This document shows, piece after piece, positions 1-4,523 of a stretch of 10,368 nt of DNA. This stretch comes from Aquincolibacterium sp041674705. GTDB lineage: Bacteria > Omnitrophota > Omnitrophia > Omnitrophales > Aquincolibacteriaceae. The notes below the pieces were generated by a model. It was given only the letters and a program-made list of their open reading frames with translations. It did no database searches and was not told the origin of the DNA. Location of the stretch: contig JBAYVF010000029.1 of assembly GCA_041674705.1 (NCBI GenBank), positions 1 to 10,368 on the forward strand. The letters are read 5' to 3'. The translations under genes were made by a program, and so were the position numbers. Position 1 is the first letter of the stretch; every line of letters starts with the position of its first letter.

Positions 1-133
1 AATGACGATTGGCCTCATGCCGATCGCGGGGGTGCCGCTTCCTCTGGTCAGCTACGGAGGGTCTTCCTTTATCATGACCTGCCTGTGCCTGGGGCTCGTC
101 CTGAGCGTCTACAAAGAGCGGTCGATTTTTTAA
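1..133 (+). CDS. rodA: RodA, C-terminal end (partial)
   Basis: This is the last 43 residues of a SEDS-family protein; base 1 belongs to the preceding codon and the stop is TAA at 131-133. The visible residues include GVPLPLVSYGGSS followed by a hydrophobic helix and a short basic tail (YKERSIF). The GVPLP-SYGG motif is the conserved C-terminal signature of the RodA/FtsW/SpoVE family of peptidoglycan glycosyltransferases, which polymerise lipid II with a class B PBP. The short tail directly after the last helix fits RodA better than FtsW, which usually has a longer cytoplasmic tail. The rest of the gene lies outside the window. RodA works in the elongasome (Rod complex) in the inner membrane. 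No gene coupled to it is visible downstream. Confidence 0.87.
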   Translation, partial: MTIGLMPIAGVPLPLVSYGGSSFIMTCLCLGLVLSVYKERSIF

Positions 134-160
134 GGGGGCAAGGATTTATCGCCCCACTTA
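131..160 (+). other. Hairpin overlapping the rodA stop codon
   Basis: GGGGC at 135-139 pairs with GCCCC at 151-155. AAG at 132-134 pairs with CTT at 157-159, leaving A156 bulged, and the loop has 11 nt. The stem begins inside the rodA stop codon, so it could stop transcription or protect the 3' end of the rodA message. No T-tract follows directly (the next bases are tcctgtcc), so it is not a canonical intrinsic terminator. The T-rich stretch at 174-188 lies inside the next hairpin. Confidence 0.4.
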
Positions 161-164
161 TCCT

Positions 165-280
165 GTCCTGGCCTTTATTATTTTTTAATTAATGGTGGCC
201 AGGACTGTACTTGTTATCCATAAGTATTTTAATAAAAACAAGTACTGAGCGACGTGCCGTAAGCACGAAGTCGAAGGCTC
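165..280 (+). ncRNA. Candidate structured RNA: three abutting hairpins
   Basis: Three inverted repeats lie head to tail, each separated by a single T. (1) GTCCTGGCC 165-173 pairs perfectly with GGCCAGGAC 197-205 around an AT-rich loop of 23 nt. (2) GTACTTGTT 207-215 pairs perfectly with AACAAGTAC 237-245 around a 21-nt AT-rich loop. (3) GAG-CGA-CGTGC 247-257 pairs with GCACG-TCG-CTC 263-280, with purine bulges AAG (268-270) and AAGG (274-277) on the 3' side only. The 3' arm of the third hairpin can instead form AAGG-c-TCT/AGA-CCTT (274-296), followed by six T. No coding potential is evident. I could not match this to tmRNA, SRP RNA, RNase P or a riboswitch class known to me. The strand is assumed from the genes around it. 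Confidence 0.35.
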
Positions 281-300
281 TACTAATAAAGACCTTTTTT
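274..300 (+). terminator. Weak candidate terminator or alternative fold
   Basis: AAGG 274-277 pairs with CCTT 293-296 and TCT 279-281 pairs with AGA 290-292, with C278 bulged. The T-run covers 295-300. The hairpin uses the 3' arm of the preceding stem (247-280), so the two folds exclude each other. Seven base pairs, mostly A-T, make it a weak terminator by itself. Confidence 0.25.
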
Positions 301-328
301 CTTTATTCCTCTTGCCTTAGAATTAGGC

Positions 329-390
329 CTGTTTCGGGGTGCACTGGTTTAGAATTATTTATGGAAGTCCCGCGTCACACGCCGAAACAG
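329..390 (+). other. Long-range 9-bp inverted repeat upstream of tRNA-Pro
   Basis: CTGTTTCGG at 329-337 is perfectly complementary to CCGAAACAG at 382-390 and encloses 44 nt. Nothing coding is supported here: the small frames crossing it have no SD and no recognisable protein. Together with the hairpins at 165-280 it makes the whole 134-473 gap look structured rather than neutral. Its job is unknown. Confidence 0.35.
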
Positions 391-435
391 CCGACGTGTT
401 CCTGGGGCGAAAAATTTGCTTCTTTCGAATTAAGG

Positions 436-455
436 AAACCCTGCGGGTTTTATTT
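436..455 (+). terminator. Small intrinsic-terminator-like hairpin before tRNA-Pro
   Basis: AAACCC 436-441 pairs with GGGTTT 445-450 around the 3-nt loop TGC, and is followed by tattt. The stem is short (6 bp) and the T-tract is interrupted. It could end a transcript coming from the structured region upstream. A possible -10 element for the tRNA (TTATAG, 454-459) lies directly downstream with no good -35. Confidence 0.35.
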
Positions 456-473
456 ATAGCAGAGCCAATTTTT

Positions 474-546
474 CGGGGTGTAGCTCAGGGGCTAGAGCGC
501 TTGCTTTGGGAGCAAGATGTCGCAGGTTCAATTCCTGTCACCCCGA
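474..546 (+). tRNA. tRNA-Pro(UGG)
   Basis: A complete 73-nt cloverleaf can be read by eye. The acceptor arm CGGGGTG (474-480) pairs with CACCCCG (539-545), with A546 as discriminator. A D arm with GCTC and GAGC follows. The anticodon arm is CTTGC/GCAAG with the 7-nt loop TTTGGGA, giving anticodon TGG (proline, reading CCN by wobble). The T arm is GCAGG/CCTGT with loop TTCAATT and one G-U pair. CCA is not encoded, as bases 547-549 are TAC. It stands alone and is followed by a perfect 10-bp stem at 569-591. The last 16 bases plus one flanking base recur at 729-744. Confidence 0.96.
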
Positions 547-568
547 TACTTTTACTGTGTTTGATGAT

Positions 569-600
569 GAGGCCTTCTTTTAGAAGGCCTCGTTCATTTA
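569..600 (+). terminator. Perfect hairpin downstream of tRNA-Pro (probable terminator)
   Basis: GAGGCCTTCT 569-578 pairs perfectly with AGAAGGCCTC 582-591 around the loop TTT. The following bases (gttcattta) are only moderately T-rich. The position, 22 nt after the tRNA end, fits a terminator or processing structure for the tRNA transcript. Confidence 0.6.
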
Positions 601-620
601 GGGAACAAGTAAAAGTATCT

Positions 621-655
621 GTCCTAATGCGTTTTTTGCATTAGGGCGATTTTTT
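621..655 (+). terminator. Intrinsic terminator
   Basis: CCTAATGC 623-630 pairs with GCATTAGG 638-645 around the loop GTTTTTT. The stem can extend with T622-G646 and G621-C647. T-run 650-655 follows. This is the second stem behind tRNA-Pro and a canonical Rho-independent terminator. Confidence 0.7.
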
Positions 656-667
656 AAAGCTGTTCAA

Positions 668-728
668 CACTTGCACTCGTGTGCAAGTGCGACGTCGGCA
701 CTCCTTAGAGAAATTCGTGTCCGCGTCG
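668..728 (+). other. Two abutting hairpins next to the tRNA 3'-end copy
   Basis: CACTTGCAC 668-676 pairs perfectly with GTGCAAGTG 681-689 (loop TCGT). The next base starts a second helix: CGACG 690-694 with CGTCG 724-728 and GGCAC 697-701 with GTGTC 717-721 (one G-U), with a 2x2 internal loop and a 15-nt apical loop. The second helix ends exactly where the 16-bp tRNA-end copy begins at 729. No tRNA acceptor 5' strand (CGGGGTG) lies in 547-728, so this is not a second intact tRNA. Function unknown; a decayed tRNA-like element, a recombination-site structure or a small RNA are all possible. Confidence 0.35.
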
Positions 729-744
729 TTCCTGTCACCCCGAT
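729..744 (+). repeat. 16-bp copy of the tRNA-Pro 3' end
   Basis: TTCCTGTCACCCCGAT is identical to 532-547, which runs from within the T loop of tRNA-Pro through the acceptor strand and one base beyond. Nothing upstream completes a tRNA. A duplicated tRNA 3' segment is the classic footprint of a site-specific integrase acting at a tRNA gene (attL/attR). Only about 180 bp separate the copies and no integrase lies between them, so this could also be a decayed tandem tRNA copy. Confidence 0.6.
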
Positions 745-751
745 TTCTTCT

Positions 752-796
752 AACCCGTCACTCTCACATAAGTTGTGGGGGTGGCGGGTTTTTTCT
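752..796 (+). terminator. Intrinsic terminator
   Basis: AACCCGTCAC 752-761 pairs with GTGGCGGGTT 781-790 (one G-U). An inner extension pairs CTCACA 763-768 with TGTGGG around 774-779. The T-run 789-794 follows. It sits 7 bases after the tRNA 3'-end copy, much as the intact tRNA is followed by its own hairpin. Confidence 0.7.
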
Positions 797-814
797 TTTC
801 CTACAAAAAACCAT

Positions 815-836
815 CCATGTGGAAGCCATGTGGAAC
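815..836 (+). repeat. Tandem 11-bp direct repeat (possible regulator site)
   Basis: CCATGTGGAAG at 815-825 is followed directly by CCATGTGGAAC at 826-836, matching at 10 of 11 positions. An 11-bp period puts both copies on the same DNA face, as in tandem half-sites of OmpR/PhoB-type response regulators. The pair lies about 58 bp upstream of the -35 hexamer at 894. The rest of 800-893 holds only a short hairpin, CGCTTTT 889-895 with AAAAGCG 903-909. That this is a binding site is inference. Confidence 0.35.
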
Positions 837-893
837 TTTCCAAGCTAGAAGCAGACTCACTAAAGTGCGCTCGGAATTAGGCCTATGCCGCTT

Positions 894-923
894 TTGTCAT
901 AAAAAAGCGTCATTTGATATAAG
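894..923 (+). promoter_or_regulatory. Candidate sigma70 promoter for the osmoadaptation operon
   Basis: The -35 hexamer TTGTCA (894-899) and the -10 TATAAG (918-923) each match consensus at 5 of 6 positions, with an 18-bp spacer. TG at 915-916 gives an extended -10. The start site would fall near 929-931, giving a leader of about 105 nt before the terminator at 1036. A second, weaker candidate is TTGACC 942-947 with GAAAAT 965-970 (17 bp). Only about 10 bases lie between the terminator T-run and the SD of the first microprotein gene, so the operon promoter most likely lies upstream of that terminator. Confidence 0.5.
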
Positions 924-995
924 AGATACTCCCGATAGCGCTTGACCTTCATGATGTAACAGAGGAAAATATCAAAACAGAATCATAAAAAGGGG

Positions 996-1019
996 TCTTG
1001 GGGGTTTCTCCAAGAGGAG
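996..1019 (+). promoter_or_regulatory. Bistable leader hairpin that may control an SD site
   Basis: TCTTGGGG 996-1003 pairs with CTCCAAGA 1008-1015 (8 bp, one G-U, loop GTTT). The same CTCC (1008-1011) can instead pair with GGAG (1016-1019) through an AAGA loop, which would hide the SD of the leader frame at 1028. The two folds exclude each other: one frees the SD and the other hides it. The alternative stem is only 4 bp, so this is suggestive. Confidence 0.3.
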
Positions 1020-1027
1020 CAGGATTG

Positions 1028-1054
1028 ATGGTCGGGCCGCCATCTGACGTTTAA
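1028..1054 (+). CDS. Putative 8-codon leader peptide MVGPPSDV
   Basis: An ATG at 1028-1030 opens a frame of eight codons, ending in TAA at 1052-1054. It is preceded by the good SD AGAGGAG, with AGGAG at 1015-1019 and an 8-nt spacer. The peptide contains Gly-Pro-Pro (GGG CCG CCA), a motif known to stall ribosomes without EF-P. The frame runs through the entire 5' arm (1036-1049) of the terminator at 1036-1075, and its stop lies in the terminator loop. A translating or stalled ribosome would therefore cover the arm and stop the terminator forming, the geometry of a leader-peptide attenuator. The frame is very short and could be chance, so the call rests on the joint SD, position and terminator overlap. 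Confidence 0.35.
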   Translation: MVGPPSDV

Positions 1055-1080
1055 CCGTCAGGTGGCGGCTTTTTTGTTTT
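1036..1080 (+). terminator. Strong intrinsic terminator inside the operon leader
   Basis: A 14-bp stem pairs 1036-1049 (GCCGCCATCTGACG) with 1056-1069 (CGTCAGGTGGCGGC), with one G-U pair and the 6-nt loop TTTAAC. T-run 1070-1075 then gtttt follow. It is the strongest terminator in the window. The SD of the first microprotein gene starts at 1086, so there is almost no room for a promoter between them. Either this ends an independent small RNA of about 145 nt, or it is an attenuator for the operon. Confidence 0.85.
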
Positions 1081-1098
1081 CACGTAAAGGAGACTGAT

Positions 1099-1215
1099 AT
1101 GAAATGGCTAGGTGATTTGGTAGTTTATTTAGGAGTTGCTGCCATAGTGGGCTTTTTTGTATATGTGGCAATCAAATCAAGAATGGATGACAAGAAGAAC
1201 AAACCCAAGCCGTAG
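1099..1215 (+). CDS. Single-TM microprotein (38 aa), first operon gene
   Basis: This gene is not recognised by name. The ATG at 1099 follows AAAGGAG (1086-1092) with a 6-nt spacer, an excellent SD. The protein starts MKWLGDLVVY, has one hydrophobic helix at about residues 7-25, and ends in a charged tail rich in Lys (MDDKKNKPKP). This predicts a small bitopic inner-membrane protein with a cytoplasmic basic tail. Single-TM proteins of this size often serve as small subunits or regulators of transporters and other membrane complexes. Its position, two genes before mscS and just after a leader terminator, suggests a role with the channel or other membrane proteins of the operon, but no function can be assigned. 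It resembles the products at 1285 and 8362 in layout only. Confidence 0.65.
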   Translation: MKWLGDLVVYLGVAAIVGFFVYVAIKSRMDDKKNKPKP

Positions 1216-1284
1216 TGGGGGGGCACTACTGGGTATTAGCATAGGAGGTAACAACATAAAAGGAGGACTACAAAGGAGTGGATA

Positions 1285-1368
1285 TTGAAGGATGGGCCGG
1301 TTTACTTGGTTTTGATCGGTGTGGTGGTTTTTATTGTGGTTATCTGGTTTCAATCAAGAAAAAAGTAA
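1285..1368 (+). CDS. Single-TM microprotein (27 aa, TTG start)
   Basis: This is an unrecognised gene of 27 residues. TTG at 1285 is chosen because AAAGGAG (1272-1278) precedes it with a 6-nt spacer, exactly as for the gene at 1099, and because this frame gives a coherent product. That product is a short polar start (MKDGPVY), one strongly hydrophobic Val/Ile-rich helix at about residues 7-22, and the basic end QSRKK. Two more SD-like runs lie upstream, AGGAGGT 1243-1249 and AAAAGGAGG 1258-1266, neither with a standard start codon at a good distance in this frame. It ends 21 bases before mscS, so the two are probably co-translated. A single-helix partner for a membrane complex is the likely class; no named family is claimed. 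Confidence 0.5.
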   Translation: MKDGPVYLVLIGVVVFIVVIWFQSRKK

Positions 1369-1389
1369 GAATTGAGTTGAGGGGGAGAT

Positions 1390-2289
1390 ATGGATTCAAA
1401 TGCGTTTGACTGGAAAAGCATTGTCGGAGCGCCATGGGTAGTATTGATCGCCAAGACCCTGCTTATTCTGTGCCTCTCCTGGCTCTTGTTCCGCGGCCTT
1501 AAGTATGGTCTAAAGAAATTCGAGGATCATTTATCTCAAAAAGCAGCCATCCGTGAGGACGAAACTACACTAAGATTAAAAACGTTCTCCCACCTCATAA
1601 AGTGGCTCGGCACAGTTGCCATAGCCGTGTTCGGCCTTTATATGCTGCTCGAAAATTTCGGGATCAATGTTGCTCCGCTGCTTGCGGGGGCCGGGATTGT
1701 CGGACTGGCATTTGGTTTCGGGGGACAATACCTGATCCGAGACGTTATCAATGGAGTTTTTATCCTGATGGAGGGGCAATACCGCATCAATGATGTTGTG
1801 AAGATCGGAGAGTTCGGTGGACTGGTAGAGGGCCTCAACCTGAGACATACCATGCTGAGGGACTTGGAGGGACGGGTGATCTATATCCCCAACGGCGAGA
1901 TCAAGGCCGTTGTTAATTTTACCAAAGGGTATTCCCAAGCTCTTTTTGATATCGGGGTTGCGTACAAAGAGAACGTGGATGATGTCATGCGTGTCATGAA
2001 GGATATTGGCAAGGAAATACGGCAGGATACCTATTTTGGAAAATTGATTCTGGAGGATATGGAAATGCTTGGGGTCGATGCTTTTATCGATTCTGCCGTG
2101 ATCATTAAATGTCGCATGAAAACCTTACCCATCAAGCAATGGGAAGTTGCCCGTGAGTATCGTCGCCGGCTCAAGAATCGTTTTGATGAGCTTGGGATCG
2201 AGATCCCATTTCCGCATCGGACGCTTTATTGGGGTGATCCTAAGAACACGGACATGAAAGAGGCTCTCGCGCAGAGGCGGGGTAAGTAA
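1390..2289 (+). CDS. mscS: Small-conductance mechanosensitive channel (MscS family)
   Basis: This 299-residue inner-membrane channel opens under membrane tension and releases solutes on hypo-osmotic shock. Hydrophobic helices lie at about 13-35 and 68-88. The pore helix region is at about 93-127, with the Gly/Ala-rich stretch AGAGIVGLAFGFGGQ and then RDVINGVFILMEGQ, the family hallmark. The beta domain follows at about 128-178, with VKIG-EFGG-VEGLNLRHTMLRD-GRVIYIPNGEI. The C-terminal alpha/beta domain ends with EIPFPHRTLYW at about 271-281, matching the EIPFP end of MscS proteins. Length is close to the E. coli protein (286 aa). ATG 1390 has GAGGGGGAG just upstream. It lies 13 bp before the OtsA fusion gene, which fits a channel venting the trehalose made by its neighbours. 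The exact paralogue (MscS, YnaI, YbdG-like) cannot be told. Confidence 0.93.
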   Translation: MDSNAFDWKSIVGAPWVVLIAKTLLILCLSWLLFRGLKYGLKKFEDHLSQKAAIREDETTLRLKTFSHLIKWLGTVAIAVFGLYMLLENFGINVAPLLAGAGIVGLAFGFGGQYLIRDVINGVFILMEGQYRINDVVKIGEFGGLVEGLNLRHTMLRDLEGRVIYIPNGEIKAVVNFTKGYSQALFDIGVAYKENVDDVMRVMKDIGKEIRQDTYFGKLILEDMEMLGVDAFIDSAVIIKCRMKTLPIKQWEVAREYRRRLKNRFDELGIEIPFPHRTLYWGDPKNTDMKEALAQRRGK

Positions 2290-2302
2290 TCGAAAGGAAA
2301 AT

Positions 2303-4516
2303 ATGAAAATAACGCTCAGGCTTATTATATCGCTTTTGATCGCCACGACCCTTGTGGTTGTGGGCTTTTCCTATTTTCAGGCAAAGAACGAAGAAAAACG
2401 CCTGAATGAAGAGCTGAGGCTTCGCACTACCGTTCTCGCCAAAACTTTCAAAGAGGCGGTCGAATCTTTTCTTGAAAGAACCGATCAACCCGACCGGGTT
2501 CAGAAATTCATCGAGAAATACCAGGGGCACAAAAGACTAGTGGGTCTTGTTGTGGATATGAAGGAAGGGCCGCGGATCGCCTTTCCTTCCGAGTTGGCTA
2601 AGGGAGATCTTTTCAAGAAAGAATCATTGAAGGCGATGGAAGAGAATGCGCCGGTTGATATGAATAGCCGATGGATGGGGAGGAAGGTTAACTACCATGC
2701 CGTTCCTTTGATGAAAGAGGATAAGGTGGTGGGCGCCTTAGGTCTTATTCACGATCGCGGTTATATTGTGACCCAGATCAAAGAGTTCTGGAAAAGTTCA
2801 GCTCTAACGTTTTCAATCTTGGCGGCGATCCTCTCGATCATTTCACTTATCGTGATCCGCTGGAGCGTAACAGGTCCGATCGCTCGCATTGGGCTTATGG
2901 TTCAAAAAGCCCTCGGAGTAGACCCGAAAGCGGAACCCAAGGAGCAGGGCGATATAGAAAAACTTCTTTCTGGCGTTAGCCACATGGCGGCCACTCTCAA
3001 AGCGGCTCGGTTTGACCTGGTAGAGCAATCGCGGACGGTGAATGCCGAGGGGACTGTCTGGACGAAGGAGCGGCTGAAAGATTATCTGAAGACGCGCCTT
3101 CGAGGTAAGCAGCTTTACGTGGTTTCCAATCGTGAGCCTTATATCCATCGTAAAAAGGGGAATGAGATTGAATGCATTACGCCTGCGAGCGGTGTGGTGA
3201 CGGCGCTTGACCCTGTCTTGCAGGCAACGGGTGGTCTTTGGATAGCGCACGGGGCCGGCGATGCGGATCGGGAAGTGGTCGACAAAGAGAACAAAGTGAG
3301 GGTTCCGCCCTGGAAGCCTTCTTTTACTTTGAAGCGCATGTGGCTTTCGGAAGAAGAAGAGAAGGGGTATTACTACGGTTTTTCTAACGAAGGTCTTTGG
3401 CCGCTTTGCCATATCAGCCATGTGAGGCCAATCTTTAGGATTGAGGATTGGAATTGTTATAAAGAAGTAAACCAAAAATTTGCGGACTCACTTCTTGAGG
3501 AGTTGGGGGATGATCCCCCTATGATCCTTATACAAGATTATCATTTCGCGCTACTTCCCAAGATGATCAAAGAACGAAGACCCGATGCGAAGATCGCGAT
3601 CTTCTGGCATATCCCCTGGCCTAACGCGGAAGCCTTTGGGATCTGTCCATGGCAGGAGGAGATCCTGGAAGGGATGCTCGGGAGCGATATTATTGGTTTC
3701 CACACGCAGTTCCATTGCAATAATTTCCTCGATACCGTTGATCACACTCTTGAGTGCAAGATCAATTGGGCGAATTTCGAGGTCACTCGCGGCGGGAAAA
3801 CGAGTTCCGTGCGCCCGTTTCCGATCAGTATCTCAGGCGTTCCCAATGTCGCGGTTCAGGAATCCAAGAAAGATCCTCTTGAAAAGATTCGGGAGACTTA
3901 CGGGTTAAAGGGTAAGAAGATCGGGCTTGGAGTGGACCGTATCGATTACACCAAGGGTCTTTTGGAACGCTTTCGCGCAATCGAGCGAGTCCTCGAAAAA
4001 TACCCGCATCTCCAGGGAGAGCTCGTTTTTATCGAGCTTGGAGCTCCTTCCAGGACCCTGATCGAAAGCTATCAGAATCATTTAAAAGAGGTCGAAAAGC
4101 TGGTTGAAAAGATTAATCTTCGCTTTCAGAAAGGCAGCTACAAGCCCATTCTTTTTCTGGAAGATCATCATGATCAGAAGAAAATATTCGATTACTACCG
4201 TCTCGCGGATTTCTGTCTGGTGAGTTCACTTCATGACGGGATGAATCTTGTCGCCAAAGAGTTTGTATCCGCGCGGGAGGATGAGGACGGCGTCTTGATC
4301 CTGAGCCGATTCACGGGAGCAAGTCACGAATTTACGAGTTCTCTTTTGATCAATCCCTATGACATTGAAGGGACGGCGGAAGCGATTCATCAGGCGCTGA
4401 CGATGCTTCCCGAGGAAAAGAAAGAGCGGATGCGGAAGATGCGGCAGATCGTTCGGGAGTATAACATCTACCGGTGGGCTGCTGACATGATCACCGAGCT
4501 TGTGAAGTCCTTCTGA
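2303..4516 (+). CDS. otsA: Membrane-anchored HAMP-trehalose-6-phosphate synthase fusion
   Basis: At 737 residues this is about 260 longer than the usual OtsA. Residues 5-25 form TM1, about 26-165 would be an extracytoplasmic sensor-like domain, and 166-187 form TM2. About 188-240 resemble a HAMP linker (VTGPIARI, then GDIEKLLSGVSHMAATL). From about 268 to the end it is a GT20 glycosyltransferase. Conserved GT20 sites are present: VVSNREPY (273-280), YYYGFSNEGLWPL (356-368), QDYH (411-414), HIPWP (436-440), GVDRIDYTKGL (543-553) and SLHDGMNLVAKEF (642-654). GT20 OtsA makes trehalose-6-phosphate from UDP-glucose (or another NDP-glucose) and glucose-6-phosphate. otsB follows 7 bp downstream, which supports this over glucosylglycerol-phosphate synthase. 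AAAGGA (2293-2298) is the SD. The N-terminal module implies membrane tethering and possibly stimulus-controlled activity (inference). Confidence 0.92.
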   Translation: MKITLRLIISLLIATTLVVVGFSYFQAKNEEKRLNEELRLRTTVLAKTFKEAVESFLERTDQPDRVQKFIEKYQGHKRLVGLVVDMKEGPRIAFPSELAKGDLFKKESLKAMEENAPVDMNSRWMGRKVNYHAVPLMKEDKVVGALGLIHDRGYIVTQIKEFWKSSALTFSILAAILSIISLIVIRWSVTGPIARIGLMVQKALGVDPKAEPKEQGDIEKLLSGVSHMAATLKAARFDLVEQSRTVNAEGTVWTKERLKDYLKTRLRGKQLYVVSNREPYIHRKKGNEIECITPASGVVTALDPVLQATGGLWIAHGAGDADREVVDKENKVRVPPWKPSFTLKRMWLSEEEEKGYYYGFSNEGLWPLCHISHVRPIFRIEDWNCYKEVNQKFADSLLEELGDDPPMILIQDYHFALLPKMIKERRPDAKIAIFWHIPWPNAEAFGICPWQEEILEGMLGSDIIGFHTQFHCNNFLDTVDHTLECKINWANFEVTRGGKTSSVRPFPISISGVPNVAVQESKKDPLEKIRETYGLKGKKIGLGVDRIDYTKGLLERFRAIERVLEKYPHLQGELVFIELGAPSRTLIESYQNHLKEVEKLVEKINLRFQKGSYKPILFLEDHHDQKKIFDYYRLADFCLVSSLHDGMNLVAKEFVSAREDEDGVLILSRFTGASHEFTSSLLINPYDIEGTAEAIHQALTMLPEEKKERMRKMRQIVREYNIYRWAADMITELVKSF

Positions 4517-4523
4517 GGTATTT

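Noticed and set aside
247..280. Group II intron domain V: 34 nt, starts GAGC, ends GCTC.
   Set aside because: Bulges are 3 and 4 nt and placed unlike the 2-nt bulge of domain V; no domain VI, no GTGYG 5' end and no intron-encoded protein are visible.
335..743. A tmRNA gene spanning the tRNA, because GGGGTGCACTGGTTT near 336 resembles a tmRNA 5' end and CACCCCGA at 736-743 could close it.
   Set aside because: No T arm with GGTTCRA-type loop precedes 736, no tag reading frame ending in ALAA-stop is present, and a complete tRNA-Pro lies in the middle.
211..880. Open frames at 211-459, 339-644 and 671-880.
   Set aside because: They overlap the tRNA, terminators and inverted repeats, lack SD sites and give no coherent protein.
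1278..1409. A GTG-started 43-aa frame in the region of the second microprotein.
   Set aside because: SD spacing is poor, the product is not a plausible membrane or soluble protein, and it runs into mscS. The TTG frame at 1285 has a better SD and a clean TM helix.
2843..3475. A 210-codon frame on the - strand.
   Set aside because: It lies entirely opposite the HAMP-OtsA gene, which has clear GT20 motifs; no SD or recognisable domains. Other - strand frames are shadows likewise.
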